A DNA stretch of 64,000 nt from positions 62,001-126,000 of the forward strand of contig NZ_JAUXZE010000093.1 of the NCBI RefSeq assembly GCF_030694085.1, written 5' to 3'. Within the stretch, counting starts at the first letter, position 1. Each line of letters begins with the position of its first letter. Shown here piece after piece: positions 39,374-48,068 of this stretch. The notes beneath the pieces are model-generated. The model made no database searches. It was not told the DNA's origin and saw only the letters and a list, made by a program, of their open reading frames with translations. The position numbers and the translations under genes are program-made. The DNA is from Tabrizicola sp. (GTDB lineage Bacteria; Pseudomonadota; Alphaproteobacteria; Rhodobacterales; Rhodobacteraceae).

Positions 39374-39418
39374 CATTTCATCGCTTCGGGACTGACGTGG
39401 AATTGAAAAGGCCAGGCG

Positions 39419-39922
39419 ATGGCAGAGGCGTTCAGAGGCGAGTTCTACCAGAAGGTAGACGGGAAGGCGCGGGTCTCGATCCCGGCGGCCTTTCGTGCCG
39501 TTCTGAACGCGGATGACCCCCAGAAGGGCGAAAAGGGCGGCGCGCGGCTGTACATGGTCTACGGCGGCAAGTCGCGGAATTTCGTCGAGTGCTATTCCAA
39601 GCAGGGCGCGGACCGGCTGGCCGAGGATATCGAGGCGATGGACATGGGCTCGCCGGAACGGGTGCGGGCCGAGCGTGACCTGATCAGCCGGTCGGTGATG
39701 GTCGAGATCGACGCCGATGGCCGCATCGTCCTGCCGCAGCGCGTGCGCGAGAAGATGGGTTTCGCGGGCGATCTGCCGGGCGAGGCCGAGGCGGCTTTCG
39801 CCGGCTTCACCAACCGCTTCCGCCTCTATCGCCGCGAGGTCTACGAGGCCGAGCTGGAAGCCGAAGACGACGACGAGATCGACCCGCTGACGCTGGTCGG
39901 GAAGCACAAGCGGACGGGGTAG
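39419..39922 (+). CDS. mraZ: Transcriptional regulator MraZ
   Basis: A 167-residue AbrB-like DNA-binding protein that represses the dcw operon in other bacteria. It holds two SpoVT/AbrB-like beta-hairpin units, each with the DxxGRV/I-type sequence: EFYQKVDGKARVSIPAAFRAVL and VMVEIDADGRIVLPQRVREKMG. An alphaproteobacterial tail (ELEAEDDDEIDPLTLVGKHKRTG) follows. It starts the dcw cluster and is preceded by phased repeats to which it would bind. Confidence 0.95.
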   Translation: MAEAFRGEFYQKVDGKARVSIPAAFRAVLNADDPQKGEKGGARLYMVYGGKSRNFVECYSKQGADRLAEDIEAMDMGSPERVRAERDLISRSVMVEIDADGRIVLPQRVREKMGFAGDLPGEAEAAFAGFTNRFRLYRREVYEAELEAEDDDEIDPLTLVGKHKRTG

Positions 39923-39926
39923 GCCG

Positions 39927-40949
39927 ATGAAGGGTCCGCTGCGCCGGTCTCCCGAAACTGGCCGCCCGTCCAGTGATGATCCCCATGTTCCGGTATTGAT
40001 CGAGGCGATTGTGCGGGAGTGTGCGCCCGTTTCCGGCGTCTGGCTGGACGGGACCCTGGGGGCCGGTGGATACACCCGCGAATTGCTGAAGGCGGGCGCG
40101 GATCGGGTGATCGGGGTAGACCGCGATCCCTTGGCGCTGAAGATGGCCGCCGACTGGGCTGCGCCTTACGGCGACCGGGTGCGGCTGGTGGCGGGGACCT
40201 TCTCGGACCTTGACGATCTGGCGGGGGAGCCGCTGGATGGGGTCGTCCTGGATCTTGGGGTCAGCTCGATGCAGCTGGACCTGGCCGAGCGCGGGTTTTC
40301 CTTCATGAAGGACGGACCCCTCGACATGCGGATGAGCCAGTCCGGGCCAAGCGCGGCAGACCTGGTGAACACCTCGGACGAGGGTGTGCTGGCCGATATC
40401 CTGTATCACTACGGCGAGGAGCGCGCCTCGCGCCGGATCGCCCATGCCATCGTCGCGGCGCGGGCGGTCGAGCCGATCCAGACCACGGCGAAGCTGGCCG
40501 AGATCGTGTCGAAGTGCCTGCCGCGACCGAAGCCGGGGCAGTCGCATCCCGCGACGCGCAGCTTCCAGGCCATCCGCATCGCGGTGAACACCGAATTCCA
40601 GGAGCTTGCCGAGGGCCTGAACGCCGCCGAACGCGCGCTGAAGCCGGGGGGGCTTCTGGCCGTGGTGACGTTCCACAGCCTTGAGGACCGGATCGTGAAG
40701 CGGTTCTTCCAGCTTGCCAGCGGACAGGACCCGAACGCCAATCGCTATGCCCCCGCAAAGGCCGACACCACCGCGCGGTTCGAGATGGTCACCCGCAAGG
40801 CGGTGGCCCCGGACGAGGCCGAAGTGGCCCGCAACCCGCGCGCACGATCGGCGAAGCTGCGGGTCGGTCGGCGGACCCAGGCCCCCGCCAAGACGCTTGC
40901 ACCGGCTGAGCTTGGCCTGCCGGAAATCCAGAAGAAAGGCCGCCGCTAG
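39927..40949 (+). CDS. rsmH: 16S rRNA (cytosine(1402)-N(4))-methyltransferase RsmH
   Basis: A 340-residue SAM-dependent enzyme (MraW) that methylates C1402 in the P site of 16S rRNA. Motifs: HVPVLIEAIVRECAPVSGVWLDGTLGAGGYTRELL, then GVDRDPLALKM, LGVSSMQLDLAERGFSF and the helical segment with CLPRPKPGQSHPATRSFQAIRIAVNTE. The C-terminal VVTFHSLEDRIVKRFF is conserved. It follows mraZ by four bases. A basic Ala/Pro-rich C-terminal extension is typical of alphas. Confidence 0.95.
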   Translation: MKGPLRRSPETGRPSSDDPHVPVLIEAIVRECAPVSGVWLDGTLGAGGYTRELLKAGADRVIGVDRDPLALKMAADWAAPYGDRVRLVAGTFSDLDDLAGEPLDGVVLDLGVSSMQLDLAERGFSFMKDGPLDMRMSQSGPSAADLVNTSDEGVLADILYHYGEERASRRIAHAIVAARAVEPIQTTAKLAEIVSKCLPRPKPGQSHPATRSFQAIRIAVNTEFQELAEGLNAAERALKPGGLLAVVTFHSLEDRIVKRFFQLASGQDPNANRYAPAKADTTARFEMVTRKAVAPDEAEVARNPRARSAKLRVGRRTQAPAKTLAPAELGLPEIQKKGRR

Positions 40950-41306
40950 ATGCGCCCCGTTTTGTATGTGCTTTCCTTCCTGGCCCTGATCGCCCTTGGC
41001 TTCTGGGCCTACCGCGAGAACTATGCGACCCAGGCCGCGCTGAAAGAGGTCGAGGCGCTGCAACGCCAGATCGTCGGCCTGCACGAGGCCTTGACGGTGC
41101 AGAAGGCGGAATGGGCCTACTTGAACCGCCCGGACCGGCTGCGGGACCTGGCGACGGTCAACTTCGACCGGCTGGGCCTGTTGCCGATGGAGCCATCGCA
41201 GTTCGGCACCGCCGCTCAGGTCGCCTATCCAACCCCGAAACTGCCCGACATCAGCTTCACGCAGGATGTCCAGGGCACGATCTCTTCCGAAGCGGAGGGA
41301 CTTTAG
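40950..41306 (+). CDS. ftsL: Cell division protein FtsL
   Basis: A 118-residue bitopic protein: short cytoplasmic start, one membrane helix (MRPVLYVLSFLALIALGFWAY), then a periplasmic coiled-coil stretch (KEVEALQRQIVGLHEALTVQKAEWAYLNRPDRL). The LNRPDRLRDLA motif and following FDRLGLLPM are FtsL-typical. It bridges FtsQ/FtsB and FtsI in the divisome. Start and stop abut rsmH and ftsI (no gap on either side). Confidence 0.9.
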   Translation: MRPVLYVLSFLALIALGFWAYRENYATQAALKEVEALQRQIVGLHEALTVQKAEWAYLNRPDRLRDLATVNFDRLGLLPMEPSQFGTAAQVAYPTPKLPDISFTQDVQGTISSEAEGL

Positions 41307-43097
41307 ATGCGCACACCCCTGCGTCCCCTTGCCCGCATCCTGCAGGCCCGGCAGGAGGGTCTGAACCCCGACACGATCGAAAAAGAGAACCTGAAGCTTC
41401 GGCATGAGGCGCTGCGGGAAAAGGCACGGGGGCGGGCGCAGTTCCGCCTGCTGATACTGTGTGCAAGCTTCGTCATTGCCTTCGGGGCGATCGGCGCGCG
41501 GATGGGATTGATGGCGGCGACGGAACCGATGGAGCCCCGGGCAAGTGCGCCGGGCGCCGAGATCATCGCCCAGCGGGCCGACATCACCGACCGCAACGGT
41601 CGGGTTCTGGCCACCAACATGACGACCCATGCGCTTTATGCGCATCCGAAGGTGATGGTCGATCCGAAAGGCACCGCGCAGAATCTGGCCGAACTTTTCC
41701 CCGAACTGGATGCCAAGGCGCTGGAGCGGCGGTTCACCGATGGGCGCAGCTTTGTCTGGATCAGAAAGGTCCTAAGCCCCGAACAGATGCAGAAGGTCCA
41801 CGAGATCGGCGATCCGGGCCTGCTGTTTGGCCCGCGCGAAATGCGGCTGTACCCGAACGGGATGCTGGCGGCGCATATCCTTGGCGGAACCTCCTTTGGC
41901 GCGGAAGGTGTTCATTCCGCCGAAGTGATCGGCGTGGCGGGGATCGAGAAGGCGATGGATGCGCGGCTTCGCGACCCTGCGCAGGGCGGCAAGCCCTTGA
42001 CGCTGTCGATCGACCTGACGCTGCAATCCACCATCGAGGAAGTGCTGGTCGCCGGAATGAAGATGCTGAATGCCAAGGGCGCGGCGGCGATTCTGATGGA
42101 TGCGCGCACCGGCGAGATCCTGGCGATGGCGTCCTTGCCCACCTTTGATCCGAACGACCGGCCCAATCCCCTGGTCGACAAGACCGCCGAACCCGGCGAC
42201 AGCCCATTGTTCAACCGCGCGGTCCAGGGGGTTTACGAGCTTGGCTCGACCTTCAAGATCTTTGCTGTCGCGCAGGCGATGGACCTGGGTCTTGTCGGGC
42301 CCGAGACGATGGTCGACGCCAATGCGCCGATGATCTGGGGCCGGCACAAGATCAAGGAATTCGAGGGCAAGAACTATGGCCCGCTGCTGTCGGTCACCGA
42401 CGTCATCTCCAAGTCCTCGAACGTCGGGACGGCGCATATCGCGCTGATGATCGGTCCCTTGCGGCAGCAGGCTTTCCTGAAGTCGCTCGGGTTCTTCGAG
42501 CCGACGCCGGTCGAGCTGATCGAAGCCCCCGGCGCCCGTCCGCTGATCCCGAAGAAATGGCCCGAGATCGTGACGATCACCACCTCTTACGGCCACGGCA
42601 TGTCGGCCAGCCCGCTGCACCTGGCGGCGGCCTATGCCGCGATTGCCAACGGTGGGGTTGCGATCAAGCCCACCCTGCTGAAGCGCGAAGGGCCGACGAC
42701 CGGCGTCCGGGTGATGAGCGAGAAGACCGCGTTCGACTCGGTCGCGATGCTGCGCCGCGTGGTGACCGAGGGCACGGCGTCCCTGGGCGAGGTGCCGGGC
42801 TATGAGGTCGCGGGCAAGACCGGGACGGCGGACAAGCCGAAGAAGTCCGGCGGCTACTATGACGACAAGGTGGTCAACACCTTTGCGTCCATCTTCCCCG
42901 CCAGCAATCCCCAGTATGTGCTGATCGTGACCCTGGACGAGCCGCAGGACGACACCCTGTCGCAGACGCGGCGGACTGCGGGCTGGACCGCGGTGCCGGT
43001 CGCCTCCGAGATCATCCGGCGCGTCGCTCCGTTGATGGGGTTGCGGCCCAAGCTTGAACCTGTCGCGGTGGATGCGGTAACAGCCGCCAGCAACTGA
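41307..43097 (+). CDS. ftsI: Septal penicillin-binding protein FtsI (PBP3)
   Basis: A 596-residue class B transpeptidase that crosslinks septal peptidoglycan. An N-terminal cytoplasmic tail and one membrane helix (FRLLILCASFVIAFGAIGARMG) precede the PBP dimerisation domain (AQRADITDRNGRVLATNM). Transpeptidase motifs are complete: S314-T-F-K317 (active-site Ser), S-S-N at 370-372 and K-T-G at 504-506. It is placed between ftsL and murE as usual. Confidence 0.96.
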   Translation: MRTPLRPLARILQARQEGLNPDTIEKENLKLRHEALREKARGRAQFRLLILCASFVIAFGAIGARMGLMAATEPMEPRASAPGAEIIAQRADITDRNGRVLATNMTTHALYAHPKVMVDPKGTAQNLAELFPELDAKALERRFTDGRSFVWIRKVLSPEQMQKVHEIGDPGLLFGPREMRLYPNGMLAAHILGGTSFGAEGVHSAEVIGVAGIEKAMDARLRDPAQGGKPLTLSIDLTLQSTIEEVLVAGMKMLNAKGAAAILMDARTGEILAMASLPTFDPNDRPNPLVDKTAEPGDSPLFNRAVQGVYELGSTFKIFAVAQAMDLGLVGPETMVDANAPMIWGRHKIKEFEGKNYGPLLSVTDVISKSSNVGTAHIALMIGPLRQQAFLKSLGFFEPTPVELIEAPGARPLIPKKWPEIVTITTSYGHGMSASPLHLAAAYAAIANGGVAIKPTLLKREGPTTGVRVMSEKTAFDSVAMLRRVVTEGTASLGEVPGYEVAGKTGTADKPKKSGGYYDDKVVNTFASIFPASNPQYVLIVTLDEPQDDTLSQTRRTAGWTAVPVASEIIRRVAPLMGLRPKLEPVAVDAVTAASN

Positions 43098-43109
43098 CGG
43101 GAGTTTGCC

Positions 43110-44591
43110 ATGACAGCGCGCGCGACTCGGCTATCCGATCTGGGCCTGACGGCCCGGGCGGGGCGCGATCCGGCGCTGTCGGGGGTGACGGCGGACAGCC
43201 GGGCGGTGCGGGCGGGGATGCTGTTCGCCGCGTTGCCGGGGACAGCGGTGCATGGAGCCAGGTTCATCGGCGCGGCGTTGGAGCAGGGTGCGGCGGCAGT
43301 GCTGACCGATGCCGAAGGCGTTAAGCTTGCGGGCGCGGTGCTGGCCGACAGCGACGTGGCGCTGGTGGTGGCCGAGGACCCCCGCGCCGCGCTGGCCTGT
43401 GCGGCGGCCCTGTGGTTCGGCGCGCAGCCCGAGGTGATGGTCGCGGTGACGGGGACCAACGGCAAGACCTCCGTCGCGACCTTCACCCGGCAGATCTGGA
43501 CCGCCCTGGGCCATGAGGCGATCAACATCGGCACCACGGGGATCGAGGGGGCCTGGTCGGCTCCGTCCGGGCACACGACGCCAGACCCGGTGACCCTGCA
43601 GAAGCTTCTGGCAGCGGCGGCTTCCGGGGGGGTGACCCATGCGGCGATGGAGGCCTCAAGCCACGGGATCGACCAGCGGCGGCTGGACGGGGTGCGGCTG
43701 CGGGCTGCGGGCTTCACCAACCTGACGCAGGATCACCTGGATTATCACGGCACGATGGCGGCCTATTTCGAGGCCAAGGCGCAGTTGTTCACCCGTTTGC
43801 TGCCCGAGGATGGGGTAGCCGTGGTGAACCTGGACGGTGCCAAGGGCTCCGAGATGGCCGAACTGGCGCTGGATCGGGGGCTGCGGGTGCTGACGGTCGG
43901 CAAGGGTCAGGGGGCGGATCTGCAGATTGCCGCGACCCGGCCCGATCCGACCGGACAGGAGGTGCGCTATCTGTGGCAGGGCCGCGCCTTCCAGACGCGT
44001 CTGGCGCTGATCGGGGCGTTTCAGGCCGAGAACGTGGCGGTGGCCGCGGGGCTTGCGATTGCGGCGGGAGATGCGCCGGAAGCGGTTCTGGCGGTGCTGC
44101 CGCGCCTGACCGGGGTCCGGGGCCGGATGCAGCTGGCCGCGACGCGCAGGAACGGGGCGGCGGTCTATGTGGACTATGCCCATACGCCGGATGCGCTGGA
44201 GACGGCGTTGCGGGCGCTGCGGCCGCATGTGATGGGGCGGATCATCGTCGTCTTCGGCGCGGGCGGCGACAGGGACCGCACCAAGCGACCCCTGATGGGG
44301 GCGGCGGCGCAGGCCCATGCCGATGTGCTTTACGTGACCGACGACAATCCCCGGACCGAGGACCCTGCATCGATCCGCGCGGCGATCCTGGAAGCCTGCC
44401 CCGAGGCCAACGAGGTCGGCGACCGGGCCGAGGCGATCCTGCGGGCGGTGGATGCGCTGCTGCCGGGAGACGCTCTCTTGATCGCCGGCAAGGGGCATGA
44501 AAGCGGACAGGTGATCGGGACGGACATCTATCCCTTCGACGATGTGGAACAGGCTTCGGTCGCCGTGGCCGCGCTGGATGGGGTGATCTGA
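43110..44591 (+). CDS. murE: UDP-MurNAc-tripeptide ligase MurE (meso-DAP type)
   Basis: A 493-residue ATP-dependent ligase adding meso-diaminopimelate to UDP-MurNAc-L-Ala-D-Glu. The P-loop VAVTGTNGKTSVATFTRQIW, the central ASSHGIDQRRLDGV and the DAP-specific DNPRTEDP motif are present; the DNPR indicates meso-DAP rather than lysine. The Lys that would be carbamylated lies in FEAKAQLF. The stop overlaps the murF start by 1 base. Confidence 0.96.
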   Translation: MTARATRLSDLGLTARAGRDPALSGVTADSRAVRAGMLFAALPGTAVHGARFIGAALEQGAAAVLTDAEGVKLAGAVLADSDVALVVAEDPRAALACAAALWFGAQPEVMVAVTGTNGKTSVATFTRQIWTALGHEAINIGTTGIEGAWSAPSGHTTPDPVTLQKLLAAAASGGVTHAAMEASSHGIDQRRLDGVRLRAAGFTNLTQDHLDYHGTMAAYFEAKAQLFTRLLPEDGVAVVNLDGAKGSEMAELALDRGLRVLTVGKGQGADLQIAATRPDPTGQEVRYLWQGRAFQTRLALIGAFQAENVAVAAGLAIAAGDAPEAVLAVLPRLTGVRGRMQLAATRRNGAAVYVDYAHTPDALETALRALRPHVMGRIIVVFGAGGDRDRTKRPLMGAAAQAHADVLYVTDDNPRTEDPASIRAAILEACPEANEVGDRAEAILRAVDALLPGDALLIAGKGHESGQVIGTDIYPFDDVEQASVAVAALDGVI

Positions 44592-46027
44592 TGCTGTGGA
44601 CATCTTCCGACGCGGCCCAGGCGACAGGCGGGCAGGTGACGAAGGCCTGGGCGGCCTCGGGCGTGTCCATCGACACGCGGACGCTGCAACCGGGCGATCT
44701 GTTCGTGGCGCTGAAGGACGTGCGGGACGGGCATGAGTTCGTGGCCCAGGCGCTGGAAAAGGGTGCGGCGGCGGCGCTGGTAAGTCGCGTGCCAGAGGGC
44801 GTGGCGCCGGATGCGCCGCTTCTTCTGGTGCCTGACGTGCTGAAGGCGCTGGAGGCGATGGGGGCCTTTGCGCGTGCGCGGACCAGGGCACGCGTGGTCG
44901 GCGTTACCGGGTCGGTCGGGAAGACCTCGACCAAAGAGATGCTCCGGGCGATCCTGGCGGGGCAGGGCAGGACCCACGCCGCGGAAGCCAGCTACAACAA
45001 CCACTGGGGGGTGCCACTGACCTTGGCGCGGATGCCGCAGGACGCGGATTTCGCGGTGATCGAGATCGGGATGAACCATCCGGGCGAGATCGCGCCCCTG
45101 GCGCGGCTGGCGCGGCTGGATGTGGCGATGGTGACCACGGTCGCCCCGGCACATCTGGAGGCCTTCGACAGCGTCGAGGGTATCGCGCATGAAAAGGCCT
45201 CGATCTTCGACGGGTTGGTGCCGGGCGGTGTGGCGGTCTACAACGCCGATATCGCGACAGCGCCGATCCTGCGGGCACAGGCCGAAGCGGTAAGAGCGAC
45301 GCCGGTGGCCTTCGGCGCGGTCGAGGGGGCGGATTACCGCCTGCTGTCGGCCCGGATCGCCGATGAGGCGACCGTCTGCCAGGCCACGCGACGCGGCGAG
45401 CCGGTGCTGTTCAAGGTCTCGTCCCCTGGCCGCCACTTTGCGGTGAATGCACTGGGTGCGCTGGCGGTGGCCGAGGCGCTGGGGGCGGACCCGATGATCG
45501 CGGCGCATGACCTGGGGCGCTGGGCGCCTCCGCCAGGGCGCGGGCAGCGCGAGCGGATCACGCTGGATATCGTCGAGGAGACCTTCTTCGACCTGATCGA
45601 TGACGCCTTCAACGCCAACCCGGCCTCGATGGCCGCAAGTCTGGACGTGTTGATCGCGGCCCGGCCGACCGACGGGATCGGCCGCGTCGGTGGCGGCCGC
45701 CGGATCGCGATCCTGGGCGACATGCTGGAACTGGGTCCGACCGAGGGCGAGTTGCACGCGGCGATTGCCCGGCATCCGGGCCTGTCGGAGGTGCATGTGA
45801 TCCATTGCGTCGGTCCCAGGATGAAGGCGCTGCATGCGGCCCTGCCACGCCTGCAGCGCGGGGAATGGGTCGAGACAGCGGCGGAACTGGCGCCGCGGGT
45901 GCGCAGCCTGATCGACGCGGGGGACATCCTGCTGGTCAAGGGCTCGAAGGGGATAAAGGTCAGCCTCGTCGTTGACGTTCTGCGGAAAATGGGGCAGGCC
46001 GCGAGCCCGAAAGAAGGGATCGTCTAG
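44591..46027 (+). CDS. murF: UDP-MurNAc-tripeptide-D-Ala-D-Ala ligase MurF
   Basis: A 478-residue ligase completing the UDP-MurNAc-pentapeptide. It has the Mur ligase P-loop VVGVTGSVGKTSTKEML, EIGMNHPGEIAPL and the MurF-typical DDAFNANPASM (equivalent to DxYNANP). Codons overlap murE by one base, and mraY starts at the base after its stop, so murE-murF-mraY are tightly linked. Confidence 0.95.
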   Translation: MLWTSSDAAQATGGQVTKAWAASGVSIDTRTLQPGDLFVALKDVRDGHEFVAQALEKGAAAALVSRVPEGVAPDAPLLLVPDVLKALEAMGAFARARTRARVVGVTGSVGKTSTKEMLRAILAGQGRTHAAEASYNNHWGVPLTLARMPQDADFAVIEIGMNHPGEIAPLARLARLDVAMVTTVAPAHLEAFDSVEGIAHEKASIFDGLVPGGVAVYNADIATAPILRAQAEAVRATPVAFGAVEGADYRLLSARIADEATVCQATRRGEPVLFKVSSPGRHFAVNALGALAVAEALGADPMIAAHDLGRWAPPPGRGQRERITLDIVEETFFDLIDDAFNANPASMAASLDVLIAARPTDGIGRVGGGRRIAILGDMLELGPTEGELHAAIARHPGLSEVHVIHCVGPRMKALHAALPRLQRGEWVETAAELAPRVRSLIDAGDILLVKGSKGIKVSLVVDVLRKMGQAASPKEGIV

Positions 46028-47110
46028 ATGTTTTACTGGCTTGCCGAGTTTTCCGATGGCGGTGGGGTGTTCAACCTTTTCCGCTATATCACCGTCCGCG
46101 CGGGCGGAGCTTTTGTCACAGCTCTGCTCTTCGGGTTCCTGTTCGGTCGCCCGCTGATCGACCTTCTGCGCAGAAAACAGGGCAAAGGCCAGCCAATCCG
46201 CGACGACGGCCCGCAGTCGCATCTGTCGAAGGCCGGGACCCCGACGATGGGCGGCCTTCTGATCCTGTCGGCGCTGATGGTCTCGACGCTGCTCTGGGCA
46301 CGTCTGGACAATCCCTTCGTCTGGATCGTGATCCTGGTCACGCTGGCCTTCGGGCTGATCGGCTTTGCCGACGACTATGCGAAGGTGACAAAGCAGAACA
46401 CCAAAGGCGTCTCGGGCAAGGTGCGGATGGGACTGGGCCTTTTGATCGCGGCGCTGGCGGCCTATGCGGCCTCGATGTTCCACCCGCCCGAGCTGACGAA
46501 TGAACTGGCCTTCCCCTTCTTCAAGGATGCGCTTCTGAACCTTGGCATATTCTTCGTGCCCTTCGGGATGATCGTGATCGTCGGAGCGGCGAACGCAGTC
46601 AACCTGACCGACGGGCTGGATGGTCTTGCGATCATGCCGGTGATGATTGCGGGCGGCACGCTGGGGATCATCGCCTATGCGGTGGGCCGGGTCGACTTTA
46701 CGCAATACCTGGACGTCCACTATGTGCCGGGGACGTCGGAACTGCTGATCTTCTCGGCGGCCCTGTTCGGCGGCGGCCTGGGGTTCCTGTGGTACAACGC
46801 ACCCCCGGCGGCGGTGTTCATGGGCGATACCGGGTCCTTGGCCCTGGGCGGTGCGCTGGGGGCCATCGCCGTCTGCACCAAGCACGAGATCGTGCTGGCC
46901 ATCGTCGGCGGGTTGTTCGTCGTCGAGGCGCTGTCGGTGATCATCCAGGTCCTCTACTACAAGCGCACCAAGAAACGCATCTTCCTTATGGCGCCGATCC
47001 ACCACCACTTCGAAAAGAAGGGCTGGGCCGAGCCGCAGATCGTGATCCGGTTCTGGATCATCAGCCTGATCCTGGCGATGATCGGCCTTGCGACACTGAA
47101 AGTCAGGTGA
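46028..47110 (+). CDS. mraY: Phospho-N-acetylmuramoyl-pentapeptide-transferase MraY
   Basis: A 360-residue, ten-helix membrane enzyme attaching phospho-MurNAc-pentapeptide to undecaprenyl phosphate (lipid I). Motifs: RDDGPQSHLSKAGTPTMGGLLIL, the acidic GFADDYAKVTKQNTKG and the cytoplasmic NAVNLTDGLDGLAI. The C-terminal MAPIHHHFEKKGWAEPQIVIRFW is also intact. A 28-base palindrome follows at the convergent junction with the FkbM gene. Confidence 0.97.
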   Translation: MFYWLAEFSDGGGVFNLFRYITVRAGGAFVTALLFGFLFGRPLIDLLRRKQGKGQPIRDDGPQSHLSKAGTPTMGGLLILSALMVSTLLWARLDNPFVWIVILVTLAFGLIGFADDYAKVTKQNTKGVSGKVRMGLGLLIAALAAYAASMFHPPELTNELAFPFFKDALLNLGIFFVPFGMIVIVGAANAVNLTDGLDGLAIMPVMIAGGTLGIIAYAVGRVDFTQYLDVHYVPGTSELLIFSAALFGGGLGFLWYNAPPAAVFMGDTGSLALGGALGAIAVCTKHEIVLAIVGGLFVVEALSVIIQVLYYKRTKKRIFLMAPIHHHFEKKGWAEPQIVIRFWIISLILAMIGLATLKVR

Positions 47111-47114
47111 GTGG

Positions 47115-47142
47115 GTAGGGTGGGCGATATCGCCCACCCTAC
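47115..47142. terminator. 28-bp perfect palindrome between mraY and fkbM-type gene
   Basis: A fully symmetric 28-base sequence with arms starting GTAGGGTGGGCG and centre GATATC. It lies in the convergent gap, so it is a bidirectional terminator candidate or a REP-like element; GTAGGGTGGGC strings recur in many bacterial genomes. Confidence 0.6.
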
Positions 47143-47151
47143 GCTTGCGCT

Positions 47152-47946
47152 TCAGCCGATTGTCCGCAGTTCTCCCGGCAGGCCCCGGGGCAGGGTCCGG
47201 CCCTGCGGCAGGGCAATCAGGGCACTTCCCCCGGCGGTGGCGGTGAAGATCTGCGCAGCTTCGCCATGCGGATTCTTCGCCCGGTAGAACCGGGTGTGGT
47301 GCAGGGTCAGGCCGTAGCCGAGGGGCCTCAGCTGGCCAACCAGGCGCTGAAGGTTCTCGCGGTCGTGCACCTCGATGTACAGGACCGGCCGGAACCGGGC
47401 GAGGGTGCCCAGGCCGCCCGCGACCACGCGGTCCTCGAAACCCTCGGTGTCGACCTTGATCAGGTCGCAGCGCGGCAGGGCCAGGCTGTCCACGGTGATC
47501 AGTGGCACCGTGTCCGTCTCGCCGCTGCCGGGGGTCAGCGAGACCTCGGTCGCGCCCGCGTTGTGGCGGGTGGCGGGGTCGTTCACCGGTACGGCGCAGG
47601 TTCCCGGCTGGTCGCCGACAGCGGCGCGCAGGCAGTGGACATGGGTCACCTGGTTCAGCGTGACATTGGCGCACAGAAGCTGGAAGCAGTAACGCTGCGG
47701 CTCGATGGCGGTAACGCGGCCTTGCGGGCCCACCGTGCGGGCCAGCGCCAGCGTGTGAAAGCCGATGTTCGCGCCCAGATCCAGCACATGATCCCCGGCG
47801 CGGGTGAGGGCGAGGATGCTGTCGACTTCGTCCCCCGCGAACTCGCCGTAAAGCCGCAGCGCGCGGCCGATGACGGTATCGCCCTGCAGGGTGAACATCC
47901 GACCGAAGCGGGTCTCGGCCTGGGGAAAGACCGGCATGGTTTGCAC
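47152..47946 (-). CDS. FkbM family methyltransferase inside the dcw cluster
   Basis: A 264-residue SAM-dependent O-methyltransferase of the FkbM type: VLDLGANIGFHTLALAR, then VTAIEPQRYCFQLLCANV and CDLIKVDTEGFEDRVVAGG. The usual substrates are sugars or secondary metabolites. It lies on the opposite strand between mraY and murD, interrupting an otherwise universal gene order. GTG (47946) is chosen because AAGGAG lies 8 bases upstream; the ATG at 47937 has no ribosome site. No signs of an IS element around it. Confidence 0.88.
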   Translation of the reverse strand: MQTMPVFPQAETRFGRMFTLQGDTVIGRALRLYGEFAGDEVDSILALTRAGDHVLDLGANIGFHTLALARTVGPQGRVTAIEPQRYCFQLLCANVTLNQVTHVHCLRAAVGDQPGTCAVPVNDPATRHNAGATEVSLTPGSGETDTVPLITVDSLALPRCDLIKVDTEGFEDRVVAGGLGTLARFRPVLYIEVHDRENLQRLVGQLRPLGYGLTLHHTRFYRAKNPHGEAAQIFTATAGGSALIALPQGRTLPRGLPGELRTIG

Positions 47947-48068
47947 GTTCTTGGCTCCTTGCTTTGACGGAGAGATTAGCAGGTGGGGCGGTCAGCGGAA
48001 GCCGCCTCCTCTTTCCCTTTGCGCGATCCTCCCCTATCCCTGTGCCCGAACAGGTTGGGGGCAGGCGC

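Noticed and set aside
38990..39376. RNase P RNA, tmRNA or 6S RNA upstream of mraZ
   Set aside because: The conserved rnpB core GAGGAAAGTCCGGGC, a tmRNA tag and a convincing 6S bubble are all absent. Position and terminator fit UpsM instead.
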